Position numbers and translations under genes: made by a program. The notes under the pieces are model-generated. The model searched no databases, was not told the origin of the DNA, and saw only the letters and a program-made list of their open reading frames with translations. A DNA stretch of 64,000 bases from Thiohalocapsa sp. ML1 (GTDB lineage Bacteria; Pseudomonadota; Gammaproteobacteria; Chromatiales; Chromatiaceae), in the NCBI RefSeq assembly GCF_001469165.1, contig NZ_JABX01000005.1, positions 1 through 64,000 of the forward strand, in the 5' to 3' direction. Below, piece after piece: positions 36,333 to 45,209 of this stretch (the stretch's first letter is position 1; each line of letters starts with the position of its first letter).

Positions 36333-37540
36333 GACTCGTCGCGGCCTGCGGCCTGCCGGTTGTCCCGGGACGTCTGCGGCGCGAGCTCGGGCGCCTCGGC
36401 AGCGGCCGGCGCGCCGTCCGCGGCGGGGCCGTCATCGGGCACGATCTGCACCTCGACGCCGTTCCTGAGCTTCTGGTGTCCCGCGAGCACGACGCGATCG
36501 CCCTCGGCGAGGCCGGCGCGCACCTCCACCAAGTCGCCGCGCACGTCGCCGGTGGTGATCTGCCGGCGGTTCACGACGAGCTTGGTGCCTTGCCCGGTGT
36601 CCGCGGCGGCAGCCTCGCCGGCGCCCGCCGGCTGCTCCTCGATGACGAACACCGAGTCCCCATAGGTGTTGAACGACACCGCGCGCCGCGGCAGCGTCAG
36701 CACCGCATCGCGCTGCGGCATCAGGGTCGCGACCTTCGCGAACATGCCGGGCCGCAACAGATCGTCGCGGTTCGGCAGCTCCGCGCGCAACTGCACGTTG
36801 CGCGTGCCCTGGTCCACGGCCGGGCTGATGGCCTGCACGCGACCCGTGAACACCCGCTCGGGATAGGCCGCGACGCGCACCTGCACCGGCTGGCCGACCG
36901 CGAGCTTGGCCAGGTTGCGCTCCGGCAGCCGGTAGTCCACGAACACGGGGTCGAGCGCCTCCAGCGCGACGATGGACGAGCCCTCTGACAGGTATTGGCC
37001 GAGGTCCACCTGGCGGATGCCGAGCACGCCGTCGAAGGGCGCGCGGATGGTCTTCTTCTCGATCAGGGCGCGCTTGGCGGCGACGGCGGCACGGGAGCGG
37101 GAGACCTCGGCGCTGGTCTCGTCGAAATCCCCTTGGGAGACGGCGCGGTCGCGCAGTAGCTTGGTGTTGCGCTCCAGCTTGATCTCGGCGAGCTGCAAGG
37201 ACGCCTGCAGCCCAGCGAGATCCGCCTCGTCCACGGTGGTGTCGAGCTGCACCAGCGCCTGGCCTTTGCTCACGCGGTCGCCGGACTCGAAGTTGATGGC
37301 GTTGACCTGGCCCGCGACCTCGTTGTTGACCATGACGCCCTGCACCGCGCGCACGTTGCCGATGGCGTCGAGCTGCGGCTGCCAGCGCGCGCTGCCGACA
37401 CGCACCTCCGAGACCGTCGACGGCGGCATCGGCTGCGAAAACTGCGCGATCTGCGCCGTGACCTGCTCGAATTTCATATACGCGAGGGCACCGACCAGCG
37501 CGGCCAGAATCAGAAAGACCAACAGCAAGCGGAGAAACAT
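36329..37540 (-). CDS. RND efflux periplasmic adaptor (membrane fusion protein)
   Basis: About 403 residues. One N-terminal membrane anchor (MFLRLLLVFLILAALVGALA). Lipoyl half-motifs in VMVNNEVAGQVNAINFESGD, a coiled-coil hairpin around residues 95-155 (LAGLQASLQLAEIKLERNTK), the second lipoyl half KKTIRAPFDGVLGIRQVDLG, and beta-barrel/MP domains with PERNLAKLAVGQPVQVRVAA. It links the pump to the outer membrane channel. The alternative start at 37579 is possible; neither has a strong ribosome site. Confidence 0.9.
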   Translation of the reverse strand: MFLRLLLVFLILAALVGALAYMKFEQVTAQIAQFSQPMPPSTVSEVRVGSARWQPQLDAIGNVRAVQGVMVNNEVAGQVNAINFESGDRVSKGQALVQLDTTVDEADLAGLQASLQLAEIKLERNTKLLRDRAVSQGDFDETSAEVSRSRAAVAAKRALIEKKTIRAPFDGVLGIRQVDLGQYLSEGSSIVALEALDPVFVDYRLPERNLAKLAVGQPVQVRVAAYPERVFTGRVQAISPAVDQGTRNVQLRAELPNRDDLLRPGMFAKVATLMPQRDAVLTLPRRAVSFNTYGDSVFVIEEQPAGAGEAAAADTGQGTKLVVNRRQITTGDVRGDLVEVRAGLAEGDRVVLAGHQKLRNGVEVQIVPDDGPAADGAPAAAEAPELAPQTSRDNRQAAGRDES

Positions 37541-37790
37541 AGGGGGTCCCGGGCCGGGTAGGAGAGGGCGGACCGGCATGATCCGTTAGGTGGGTCGGGC
37601 GTCGGCGGGGTTGTGCCGGACGGCTTCAAACAGGTGTTTGCTTCGGGGCGCAGTATACGGGATCGAGCGCCCCGGGTTGCATTCCGGCGCGCAACCGCGC
37701 CAGGTCCGGTCCGCGTGAGCGCGGGTGAACAGCGCCTGCGGCGTGAGACTGCGCGTGCACCGGGCGGTTCCGCCGGGTGCGGGCTCGGCG

Positions 37791-38156
37791 CTAGAGCAGC
37801 TTGACGAGCGCGGCGATGGCGGCGACCTGCGCGAGCATCAACGGCACCAGCCACCTCAGCAGCTCGACGCGGGAGTGGGCGAGCTCGGTGCGGACCTCGC
37901 CGCGCAGGCGCTCGATGTCCAGCGTCAGGTCGGCGCGGAGCTTTTCGATGTCGGCCTTCAGCTCGGCGCGAAGTTGCTCGATCTCCTGCTGCAACCGCAG
38001 CTCCGTCTCCCGCAGGTGGCCCTGCGTGGCCAAGTCCGGCAAGTGCGGGTAGCGTTCTTCCAGGCGTTCGAAGGCCTCCGCGATGAGTCGGGCGCGGGTC
38101 TTTTCGTCGGGTGCCGCGGTCAGCGCCTCGTAGAGCTCGATCTTGGACATGGCCAT
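37791..38156 (-). CDS. coiled-coil protein with C-terminal membrane anchor
   Basis: About 121 residues. The N-terminus KIELYEALTAAPDEKTRARL with AFERLEERYPHLPDLATQGH is followed by a long coiled coil (LQQEIEQLRAELKADIEKLR and repeats of the same type) and a terminal membrane helix, LLRWLVPLMLAQVAAIAALV. This architecture matches small DUF1640-like proteins seen in Chromatiaceae. Function unknown. ATG 38156 or 38150 could start it. Confidence 0.65.
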   Translation of the reverse strand: MAMSKIELYEALTAAPDEKTRARLIAEAFERLEERYPHLPDLATQGHLRETELRLQQEIEQLRAELKADIEKLRADLTLDIERLRGEVRTELAHSRVELLRWLVPLMLAQVAAIAALVKLL

Positions 38157-38161
38157 GGGCG

Positions 38162-39547
38162 TTACTCTCGCACCGGTTCGGCCGCTCGGCAAGGTGCCGT
38201 GCTCGGCGCGCCCGCGCGCTGCAAAAAACGCCGCACCGCCGCCCGCGCCGCCGCCGGGTCGTCGCTAAAGAGCCCGTCCACGCCGGCACCGAGCAACTGG
38301 TCCAACTCCTCGCCGAAGCTCTGCGGCACGCCGTCGGCGGTGAGCGCGCGGAAGGACTCCTCCGGGCGCAGCGTGTAGGGATGCACCGCCAGGCCCGCCG
38401 CGTGGGCCATGGCGATGAGCGGCGTCGCCGCGCCGGTCTGGCGCATGGTCATCTCGGCGCGGCCGTCGCCGTCCGCGTCCACCGGCTCCGACACGGGCGC
38501 CTGCGGAAAGATCAGCAGCTTCCACGGGCCGATGGCATCCGCATAGCCGGCGATGGCGCGGGCGCCGGCCGGGCTCGCGAGCGCGCCGTAGCCGGCCTGC
38601 CAGCCACCGCCCTGCGCGATGACGCCGGCGAGCTCGGCGCCGTAGATGGCTGCGAGGTCGGCGTCGGCGGCGGCGTGGTGCACGAGGTCATAGGGCCGCG
38701 AGAAGCCGCCGCCGCCCGGGTTGATGAAGCGCCCGGTCACATCGCCGATGAGCTGCACCAGCGGCAATGCGAGCCCCGCCGCCGGCAGCAGATCGCGCCT
38801 CAGTGCCACCAGCGACGCGGGCTCGAAGGACTGGATGTAGATGCGCGCGGGGTCGGTGAAGTCCGCCTCGCGCAGCGCCGCCACCAGCAGCGCGCCCAAG
38901 TCCATCCGGATCGGCGTGCCGTCGAGGAAGCGGCCGGTGTGCAGGAAATAGGTCGGATGCTTGATCTCCGGGTAGATCCCCACGCGCCGGCCCGTCTCCA
39001 GCTCCGCCCGGCGCACCAGATCGATGATCTCCGCGAGCGTCGGCACCTTGAAGCGGCCGTCGAAGCTCGTATTGCCGGGGCGGATGTCCGGGATGCGCTC
39101 GCGCGCATGCAGGGTCTTGAGCTCCGCGAGCGTGAAGTCCTCGCTGAACCAGTCCGTGCTGGGCTCGCCGTCGATGGTCTTGGTGGTGCGCTTGTGCGCG
39201 AAGTCCGGTCGCGCGGCGACGTCCGTGGTGCCGGACAGCGCGTTCTCGTGCCGGGCGACGAGCACGCCGTCGCGGGTCGGCACCAGGTCCGGCTCGATGA
39301 AATCGGCCCCCTGCTCGATGGCCAGCGCATAGGCCGCGAGCGTGTGCTCCGGCCGGTAGGCGCTCGCCCCGCGGTGGGCGATGACGATGGGCACGCAGGC
39401 GGGCGTCGCCGGCTGTTCCATGCTGTTCGGCTCCGGGCCCGCTGCCGGGCCGGCCAGGTTGGGGGGCAACTGCTCCGGGTCGGCCGCAGCGCACGGCGCG
39501 GCGCCCATGCCCAGCACGAGCGCCGCCGCCGCGAGCCGCGCGATCAT
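38162..39547 (-). CDS. glycerophosphodiester phosphodiesterase, exported (GlpQ-like)
   Basis: 461 residues with a signal peptide (RLAAAALVLGMGAAPCAAA). GDPD active-site motifs: IVIAHRGASAYRPEHTLAAY, the acidic FIEPDLVPTRDGVLVARHEN, and later GIYPEIKHPTYF. The C-terminal half includes PLVQLIGDVTGRFINPGGGG and FSDDPAAARAAVRRFLQRAG. The periplasmic enzyme releases glycerol-3-phosphate from deacylated phospholipids. I chose ATG 39547, which overlaps the upstream lipoprotein stop by four bases. The frame remains open to 40567, but that extension is not a signal-bearing protein. Confidence 0.88.
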   Translation of the reverse strand: MIARLAAAALVLGMGAAPCAAADPEQLPPNLAGPAAGPEPNSMEQPATPACVPIVIAHRGASAYRPEHTLAAYALAIEQGADFIEPDLVPTRDGVLVARHENALSGTTDVAARPDFAHKRTTKTIDGEPSTDWFSEDFTLAELKTLHARERIPDIRPGNTSFDGRFKVPTLAEIIDLVRRAELETGRRVGIYPEIKHPTYFLHTGRFLDGTPIRMDLGALLVAALREADFTDPARIYIQSFEPASLVALRRDLLPAAGLALPLVQLIGDVTGRFINPGGGGFSRPYDLVHHAAADADLAAIYGAELAGVIAQGGGWQAGYGALASPAGARAIAGYADAIGPWKLLIFPQAPVSEPVDADGDGRAEMTMRQTGAATPLIAMAHAAGLAVHPYTLRPEESFRALTADGVPQSFGEELDQLLGAGVDGLFSDDPAAARAAVRRFLQRAGAPSTAPCRAAEPVRE

Positions 39548-39981
39548 TGGGACAAGGCCTTGCGCGCCGCTTCCCCCGCCTGCTCGACGAATTCCCGGCC
39601 CTGCTTTTGCATCGCCCGGCCAATGGCCGTTGCCAGCTCGCCCTGCGGCAGCGTGCGCGAGCCGATGATGACGCGGTACGGTGAGGTGGAGTAGGCCGTG
39701 AGCGGGTTCGCGATCTGGTCCGCCGTGTCCTCCACCGCGTTGTAGCGGTAGAAGCAGGAGGCCGAGCCCGCCTCGCCGCCCGCGGTATAGGCGACGCGCA
39801 CCTCGGCGTATTCGCGCCCGCGCGTGCGCGCCTCCGCGCTCTGAAACAGCGGCGCCGTGCCGCCTTGGACGGTGACGATGTCCTTGCACAGCCGCACCCG
39901 CACGTCCTCCCCGGCGCCGGAACAGCCGACGGCGAGCAGGGCGGCGGTGAAGAGAGCGGCGAGAGTGCGGATGGCTTGCAT
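39544..39981 (-). CDS. hypothetical lipoprotein
   Basis: 145 residues. The lipoprotein signal ends in LLAVGCSG (acylated Cys near residue 20). The mature part has four conserved-looking stretches: VRVRLCKDIVTVQGGTAPLF, REYAEVRVAYTAGGEAGSAS, CFYRYNAVEDTADQIANPLT and SRTLPQGELATAIGRAMQKQ. I know no family for it. AGGAG is seven bases upstream of the ATG. The overlap with the diesterase gene says the two are made together, perhaps at the same membrane. Confidence 0.65.
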   Translation of the reverse strand: MQAIRTLAALFTAALLAVGCSGAGEDVRVRLCKDIVTVQGGTAPLFQSAEARTRGREYAEVRVAYTAGGEAGSASCFYRYNAVEDTADQIANPLTAYSTSPYRVIIGSRTLPQGELATAIGRAMQKQGREFVEQAGEAARKALSQ

Positions 39982-40054
39982 GGCAGGGCTCCTGGCGGTG
40001 CGTCGACGCCCGGGAGTATGGCACGGCTGGGAGAGGGGAATGGGGAGAGGGGAG

Positions 40055-40105
40055 AGGGCCGAGGGCCGAGGAGGGCGCTCCTTGGCCCTTGGCCCTCGGC
40101 CCTGC
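40055..40105. repeat. 7-bp tandem repeat with inverted arm
   Basis: GAGGGCCGAGGGCCGAGGAG and, after GGCGCT, CCTTGGCCCTTGGCCCTCGG form a GC-rich stem. Same heptamer family as 10739. It lies between the lipoprotein and Trypco1-like genes. Confidence 0.75.
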
Positions 40106-40128
40106 CTTAGACGCGTCGGCGGGCAAGA

Positions 40129-40425
40129 TCAGTCGTCGTCGCGCTTCCAGCGGGCGGTGACCTTCACGGAGCCGGAGCTGCTGCCGGCGACGATGACCGG
40201 GACCGGCGTGCCCTCGCCCTTGAAGCCGATGCCGAGCTCCATGGTCCATTCCGTCGGCGGGGCGTCGCCGAAGCTTGCCTGCACGCCGCGGGCCATGCCG
40301 GCGATGGCGCGCTGCATGGCTTGTAGCGTGTGCGTGTCGGCGGCGCCGCCGGGCAGCTCGGCGTGATCGACCTCCACGAGGATCTGGCTGCCGTCGTCGA
40401 GGGTCAGGGGTTTGATGCGGATCAT
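40129..40425 (-). CDS. Trypco1-like (trypsin-co-occurring domain 1) small protein
   Basis: 98 residues. A strand-rich N-terminus (IRIKPLTLDDGSQILVEVDH) is followed by a helix (TLQAMQRAIAGMARGVQASF) and the C-terminal motif WTMELGIGFKGEGTPVPVIV with KVTARWKRD. This fits the Trypco1 domain known from biological-conflict systems that include trypsin-like and caspase proteases. No protease is adjacent. The nearest is the WD40-caspase gene 12 kb away, and a link is speculative. It diverges from leuC. Confidence 0.6.
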   Translation of the reverse strand: MIRIKPLTLDDGSQILVEVDHAELPGGAADTHTLQAMQRAIAGMARGVQASFGDAPPTEWTMELGIGFKGEGTPVPVIVAGSSSGSVKVTARWKRDDD

Positions 40426-40435
40426 CCTTAGAACC

Positions 40436-40600
40436 GTGAAGTTTGAAGTGACAAGGCGGAAGTGTGAAGTGAGAAGCTCGCCGTGTGAAGCCCCAACGCG
40501 CCTGGACGAGGGCGGCGCCTCGCGTAGACTTTGACGTTGCTGGCGGTATGTCGGCTACGGCTTTCAAACTTCAAACTTCCAACTTCAAACTTTCTTCATG
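40436..40600. repeat. 7-bp-periodic repeats flanking the leuC upstream region
   Basis: On the left are TGAAGTG-type heptamers (40437-40487). On the right is AACTTCA/AACTTCC in four 7-bp units (about 40566-40593). GAAGTTTGAAG (40438-40448) is the reverse complement of CTTCAAACTTC (40569-40579), so the two blocks can pair across the promoter region between the Trypco1-like gene and leuC. Confidence 0.65.
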
Positions 40601-40646
40601 CCGCGCTACGCTACCCGGCTTCGCGCCAGCCTCCCGAGATTCCCCC

Positions 40647-42053
40647 ATGGCCTCGCCCCGCACCCTCTACGACAAGATCTGGGACGCCCACGTCGTCCGC
40701 ATCGACGAGCACGGCACGTCGCTCCTGTACATCGACCGCCAGTTGGTGCACGAGGTCACCTCGCCGCAGGCCTTCGAGGGGCTTAGGCTCGCCGGGCGCA
40801 CGCCGCGGCGGCCGGAGGCGAACCTCGCCGTGCCGGACCACAACGTGCCCACCACGGACCGCCATCTCGGCATCACCGACCCGGTGTCGCGGTTGCAGGT
40901 GGAAACGCTGGGCGCCAATTGCCGCGAGCTCGGCATCCGCATCTTCGACATGGCGGACAAGCGCCAGGGCATCGTGCACGTCATCGGCCCGGAGGAGGGC
41001 TTCACGCTCCCCGGCATCACGATGGTCTGCGGCGACAGCCACACCTCCACGCACGGCGCCTTCGGCGCGCTGGCCTTCGGCGTCGGCACCTCCGAGGTGG
41101 AGCACGTGCTGGCGACGCAATGCCTGATGCAGAAAAAGTCCAAGGCCATGCTGGTGAGCGTGGACGGGGAGCTCGGCCGCGGCGTCACGGCCAAGGACAT
41201 CGTGCTCGCGGTCATCGGCGAGATCGGCACCGCCGGCGGCACCGGGCACGTCATCGAGTACGCCGGGGATGCCATCCGCGCGCTGTCCATGGAAGGGCGC
41301 ATGACCGTCTGCAACATGGCCATTGAGGCGGGCGCCCGCGCCGGTATCATCGGCATCGACCAAAAGACCATCGACTACGTCCGCGGCCGGCCCATGGCCC
41401 CGCAGGGCGCGCTGTTCGAGCAGGCCGCCGACTATTGGCTGAGCCTCAACTCCGACCCCGGCGCCGCGTACGACCGCGTCGTGCACCTGGACGCCGCGAG
41501 CATCCGCCCGCAGGTCACCTGGGGCACGTCGCCGGAAATGGTGCTGCCGGTGGACGGCGCCGTGCCGGACCCGGACGAGATCCCGGACCCGGTCAAGGCC
41601 GGCAGCTACCGCCACGCCCTGGCCTACATGGGGCTGGCGCCCGGCACGGCCATCGGCGAGATCCCGCTGGATAAGGTCTTCATCGGCTCTTGCACCAACG
41701 GGCGCATCGAGGATCTGCGCGCGGCCGCCGAGGTCGCGAAGGGTGGCAAGGTGGCCCCGTCCATCAAGCTCGCGATGGTCGTCCCGGGCTCCGGGCTGGT
41801 GAAGGAGCAGGCGGAGGCCGAGGGGCTGGACCGGGTCTTTCTGGACGCGGGCTTCGAGTGGCGCGAGCCCGGCTGCTCCATGTGCCTGGCCATGAACGCG
41901 GACAAGCTGGAGCCCGGCGAGCGCTGCGCGTCCACGAGCAATCGCAACTTCGAGGGCCGACAGGGGCAGGGCGGTCGCACGCACCTGGTGAGCCCGGCCA
42001 TGGCCGCGGCCGCCGCGATCCACGGCCGTTTCGTTGACGTGCGGGAGATCTGA
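40647..42053 (+). CDS. leuC: 3-isopropylmalate dehydratase large subunit
   Basis: 468 residues, family size. With LeuD it isomerises 2- to 3-isopropylmalate through a 4Fe-4S cluster. The cluster cysteines are 349 ([11 protein letters not shown]), 410 and 413 (GCSMCLAMN). Substrate region: [23 protein letters not shown] 40647 gives [17 protein letters not shown], like known LeuC; the frame extends upstream through heptamer repeats and is not coding there. It heads the leuCDB operon. Confidence 0.96.
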   Translation: MASPRTLYDKIWDAHVVRIDEHGTSLLYIDRQLVHEVTSPQAFEGLRLAGRTPRRPEANLAVPDHNVPTTDRHLGITDPVSRLQVETLGANCRELGIRIFDMADKRQGIVHVIGPEEGFTLPGITMVCGDSHTSTHGAFGALAFGVGTSEVEHVLATQCLMQKKSKAMLVSVDGELGRGVTAKDIVLAVIGEIGTAGGTGHVIEYAGDAIRALSMEGRMTVCNMAIEAGARAGIIGIDQKTIDYVRGRPMAPQGALFEQAADYWLSLNSDPGAAYDRVVHLDAASIRPQVTWGTSPEMVLPVDGAVPDPDEIPDPVKAGSYRHALAYMGLAPGTAIGEIPLDKVFIGSCTNGRIEDLRAAAEVAKGGKVAPSIKLAMVVPGSGLVKEQAEAEGLDRVFLDAGFEWREPGCSMCLAMNADKLEPGERCASTSNRNFEGRQGQGGRTHLVSPAMAAAAAIHGRFVDVREI

Positions 42054-42056
42054 GTC

Positions 42057-42713
42057 ATGCCCATGCAGCCCTTCGAGAACTTCCGCGGCATCGTGCTGCC
42101 GCTCGACCGCGCGAACGTGGACACGGATGCGATCATCCCGAAGCAGTTCCTGAAGTCCATCCAGCGCACCGGCTTCGGCCCGAACCTGTTCGACGAGTGG
42201 CGCTATCTGGACCGTGGCGAGCCTGGGCAGAGCTGCGTCGGCCGCCCGCTGAACCCGGACTTCGTGCTGAATGATCCGAAGTACGCCGGCGCCGACATCC
42301 TGCTCGCGCGGCACAACTTCGGCTGCGGCTCCTCACGCGAGCACGCGCCCTGGGCGCTCGCGGACCACGGCTTTCGGGTGCTGATCGCGCCGAGCTTCGC
42401 GGACATCTTCCACCAGAACGCCATCAAGAACGGGCTGCTGCCCGTGGTGCTCGACGAGGCGGTTGTGGACCGGCTGTTCGAGCTGGCCACCGCCGGAGAC
42501 GCGCCGCTCACCATCGACGTCGATCTGCATAACCTGACGCTCGACGCCGCGGGCTTTGGGGTCATCGAGATCGCCATCGATCCGTTTCACCACCATTGCC
42601 TGATCCACGGCCTCGACGACATTGGCCTCACGCTGACCCATGCCGATGAGATCGCGGCCTACGAGGCGCGCCGACGGACCGAGACGCCCTGGCTGTTCGC
42701 CGCCGCCAACTGA
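42057..42713 (+). CDS. leuD: 3-isopropylmalate dehydratase small subunit
   Basis: 218 residues. Seen: [20 protein letters not shown], the swivel-domain motif [20 protein letters not shown] and [20 protein letters not shown]. It follows leuC by three bases. Confidence 0.96.
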   Translation: MPMQPFENFRGIVLPLDRANVDTDAIIPKQFLKSIQRTGFGPNLFDEWRYLDRGEPGQSCVGRPLNPDFVLNDPKYAGADILLARHNFGCGSSREHAPWALADHGFRVLIAPSFADIFHQNAIKNGLLPVVLDEAVVDRLFELATAGDAPLTIDVDLHNLTLDAAGFGVIEIAIDPFHHHCLIHGLDDIGLTLTHADEIAAYEARRRTETPWLFAAAN

Positions 42714-42724
42714 AGGAGAAGCGC

Positions 42725-43807
42725 GTGAGCAAGACCATCCTGATCCTGCCCGGTGACGGCATCGGCCCGGAGATCGTCGCCGAGGCGGTCAAGGTGCTGG
42801 CCTGCCTCAAGCAGGACTTCGGCCTCGACATCGAGCTGACCGACGGCCTGGTCGGCGGCGCCGCCTACGACGCCCACGGCCATCCGCTGCCCGAGCAGAC
42901 GCTCGCGCTCGCCCGCGCCAGCGACGCCGTGCTGCTCGGTGCCGTCGGCGGGCCCAAGTGGGAGCCGCTCGACATCGCCGTGCGCCCGGAGAAGGGCCTG
43001 CTCGGGCTGCGCGCCGAGCTTGGGCTGTTTGCCAACCTGCGCCCGGCAATCCTATACCCGCAGCTCGCCGACGCCTCGACGCTGAAGCCCGATGTTGTCT
43101 CCGGGCTCGACATCCTCATCGTGCGTGAGCTGACCGGCGGCATCTACTTCGGCCGCCCGCGCGGCGTCGAGACGCTGGCGTCCGGCGAGCGCCGCGGCAT
43201 CAACACGCTCGTCTACACCGAATCCGAGATCGAGCGCATCTGCCGCGTCGCCTTCGATATGGCCATGAAGCGCGGCAAGCGCGTCTGCTCCGTGGACAAG
43301 GCCAACGTGCTCGAATGCACCGAGCTGTGGCGCGAGGTCGCGACCCGCATCGGCGCCGAGTATCCCGAGCTGACGCTGTCGCACATGTACGTGGACAACG
43401 CCGCCATGCAACTGGTGCGCGCGCCGAAGCAGTTCGACGTCATGGTCACCACCAACATGTTCGGCGACATCCTGTCCGACTGCGCGGCCATGCTGACCGG
43501 CTCCATCGGCATGCTGCCCTCGGCATCGCTGAACGCGGACGGGCAAGGCATGTACGAGCCGATCCACGGCTCTGCACCGGACATCGCCGGTCAGGGCGTC
43601 GCCAATCCGCTCGCGACCATCCTGTCCGTGGCCATGATGCTGCGCTACTCGCTCGACGAGCCGACCCACGCCGAGCGCATCGAGCAGGCCGTGTCGACCG
43701 TGCTCGATCAGGGACTTCGCACCGCGGATATCGCATCGGAGGGCACCACAACGGTTGGCACTGCTGCGATGGGTGATGCTGTCGTTGAGGCGATCAGAAG
43801 GGCCTGA
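42725..43807 (+). CDS. leuB: 3-isopropylmalate dehydrogenase
   Basis: 360 residues. It oxidatively decarboxylates 3-isopropylmalate with NAD. Seen: [19 protein letters not shown]; the substrate loop [35 protein letters not shown]; the metal site [20 protein letters not shown]; and the NAD site [20 protein letters not shown]. It uses GTG 42725 with GGAG seven bases upstream. Heptamer repeats follow the stop. Confidence 0.97.
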   Translation: MSKTILILPGDGIGPEIVAEAVKVLACLKQDFGLDIELTDGLVGGAAYDAHGHPLPEQTLALARASDAVLLGAVGGPKWEPLDIAVRPEKGLLGLRAELGLFANLRPAILYPQLADASTLKPDVVSGLDILIVRELTGGIYFGRPRGVETLASGERRGINTLVYTESEIERICRVAFDMAMKRGKRVCSVDKANVLECTELWREVATRIGAEYPELTLSHMYVDNAAMQLVRAPKQFDVMVTTNMFGDILSDCAAMLTGSIGMLPSASLNADGQGMYEPIHGSAPDIAGQGVANPLATILSVAMMLRYSLDEPTHAERIEQAVSTVLDQGLRTADIASEGTTTVGTAAMGDAVVEAIRRA

Positions 43808-43809
43808 TG

Positions 43810-43865
43810 GGAAGGGCCAAGGGCCGAGGGCCAAGGTGGGCTCGTCCTCGGCCCTCGGCCCTTCC
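43810..43865. repeat. 7-bp tandem repeat with inverted arm
   Basis: GAAGGGCCAAGGGCCGAGGG and CCAAGG, then after about 10 bases CCTCGGCCCTCGGCCCTTCC. It forms a stem directly after leuB and before asd. Confidence 0.8.
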
Positions 43866-43943
43866 ACTTGCTCTGCCTCACCTAACCATCCCCGCGCTCT
43901 CGCTATGCTAGTTGCCTGACTAAGTTCCAGGGGCTTTTCCAAA

Positions 43944-45059
43944 ATGAATCGAATCGGTTTTGTCGGCTGGCGCGGCATGGTGGGCTCCGTGCTCATGGAG
44001 CGCATGCGCGAAGAGGACGACTTCGCGCACATCGCCGAGCCCGTGTTCTTCTCCACCTCCCAGCAGGGCGAGCCCGGGCCGGACGTGGGTCGCGGTGCCA
44101 CGGTGCTGCGCAACGCCCGCGACCTCGACGCGCTCGCCGACATGGACGTCATCGTCACCTGCCAGGGCGGGGACTACACGGCGGAGGTTTTCGGCCCGCT
44201 GCGGGCGCGCGGCTGGCAGGGCTACTGGATCGACGCCGCCTCGACGCTGCGCATGCACCCGGACAGCACCATCGTGCTGGATCCGGTGAACCTCGATGTC
44301 ATCGAGCGGGCACTCGCCGCGGGCAAGCGCGACTTCATCGGCGGCAATTGCACCGTGAGCCTGATGCTCATGGCCATCGGCGAGCTGCTGCGCCGCGATC
44401 TCGTCGACTGGGTCAGCGCCATGACCTACCAGGCGGCCTCCGGTGCCGGGGCGCGCAACATGCGCGAGCTGCTGGCGCAGATGGGCGCGCTGCGCGATGC
44501 CGTCGCGGGCGAGCTGGCCGACCCGCAGAGCGCCATCCTCGACATCGACCGCACGGTCATCGACACCATGCGCAGCGACGCCTTCCCGCACGAGCTGTTT
44601 ACGGTGCCGCTCGCGGGCAGCCTGATCCCGTGGATCGACAAGCAGCTCGACAACGGCCAGAGCCGCGAGGAATGGAAGGGCGGTGTCGAGACCAACAAGA
44701 TCCTCGGCCGCGAGCACAACCCGGTGCCCATCGACGGCATCTGCGTGCGCATCGGCGCCATGCGCTGCCACAGCCAGGCGCTGACCATCAAGCTCAAGCG
44801 GGATATTCCGCTCGATGAGATCACGGCCATGCTCGCCGCCGGCAACGACTGGGTCAGCGTCGTGCCGAACGAGCGCGAGCGCACCATCGCCGAGCTCTCG
44901 CCCACCGCGGTCACGGGCCGGCTGCAGGTGCCGGTGGGCCGGCTGCGGAAGATGCACCTGGGGCCCGAGTACCTCGCCGCGTTTACGGTTGGTGACCAAC
45001 TGTTGTGGGGAGCCGCCGAACCGTTGCGCAGGATGGTCCGCCTACTGCTGATGCAGTGA
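43944..45059 (+). CDS. asd: aspartate-semialdehyde dehydrogenase
   Basis: 371 residues, the gram-negative long form. It makes aspartate semialdehyde for Lys, Thr, Met and diaminopimelate. Seen: the NADP loop [20 protein letters not shown], the catalytic Cys136 in [38 protein letters not shown] and the C-terminal [20 protein letters not shown]. It follows the leu operon after a repeat-filled gap of 136 bases. Confidence 0.96.
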   Translation: MNRIGFVGWRGMVGSVLMERMREEDDFAHIAEPVFFSTSQQGEPGPDVGRGATVLRNARDLDALADMDVIVTCQGGDYTAEVFGPLRARGWQGYWIDAASTLRMHPDSTIVLDPVNLDVIERALAAGKRDFIGGNCTVSLMLMAIGELLRRDLVDWVSAMTYQAASGAGARNMRELLAQMGALRDAVAGELADPQSAILDIDRTVIDTMRSDAFPHELFTVPLAGSLIPWIDKQLDNGQSREEWKGGVETNKILGREHNPVPIDGICVRIGAMRCHSQALTIKLKRDIPLDEITAMLAAGNDWVSVVPNERERTIAELSPTAVTGRLQVPVGRLRKMHLGPEYLAAFTVGDQLLWGAAEPLRRMVRLLLMQ

Positions 45060-45075
45060 AAATCCCGACAGGTCG

Positions 45076-45105
45076 TTGGTCGGATTCCTGCCTTTCCGCT
45101 ATAGT
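45076..45105 (+). promoter_or_regulatory. putative sigma70 promoter for fimV
   Basis: TTGGTC (45076-45081) and TATAGT (45100-45105) are 18 bases apart in the 150-base gap between asd and fimV. The match is decent, and the location is right for a fimV promoter. Confidence 0.45.
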
Positions 45106-45209
45106 CCGCGGCATGTTGCGACCACGTTGCAGCCGGCGCGTCGCCGGTATCGCAGCGCTTCGGGCGAGCTCCTCGGAGCCGCACCGTGTCGCCCCGGAGA
45201 GGACGGAGG

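Noticed and set aside
33057-36665. 1202-residue plus-strand open frame opposite the RND genes
   Set aside because: It is His/Arg/Gln-rich, has no domain, and lies exactly antisense to the well-recognised pump and adaptor; a by-product of GC-rich codon use.
39548-40567. N-terminal extension of the glycerophosphodiesterase frame to 40567
   Set aside because: It is antisense-like to the lipoprotein and Trypco1-like genes, and the true start with signal peptide is at 39547.
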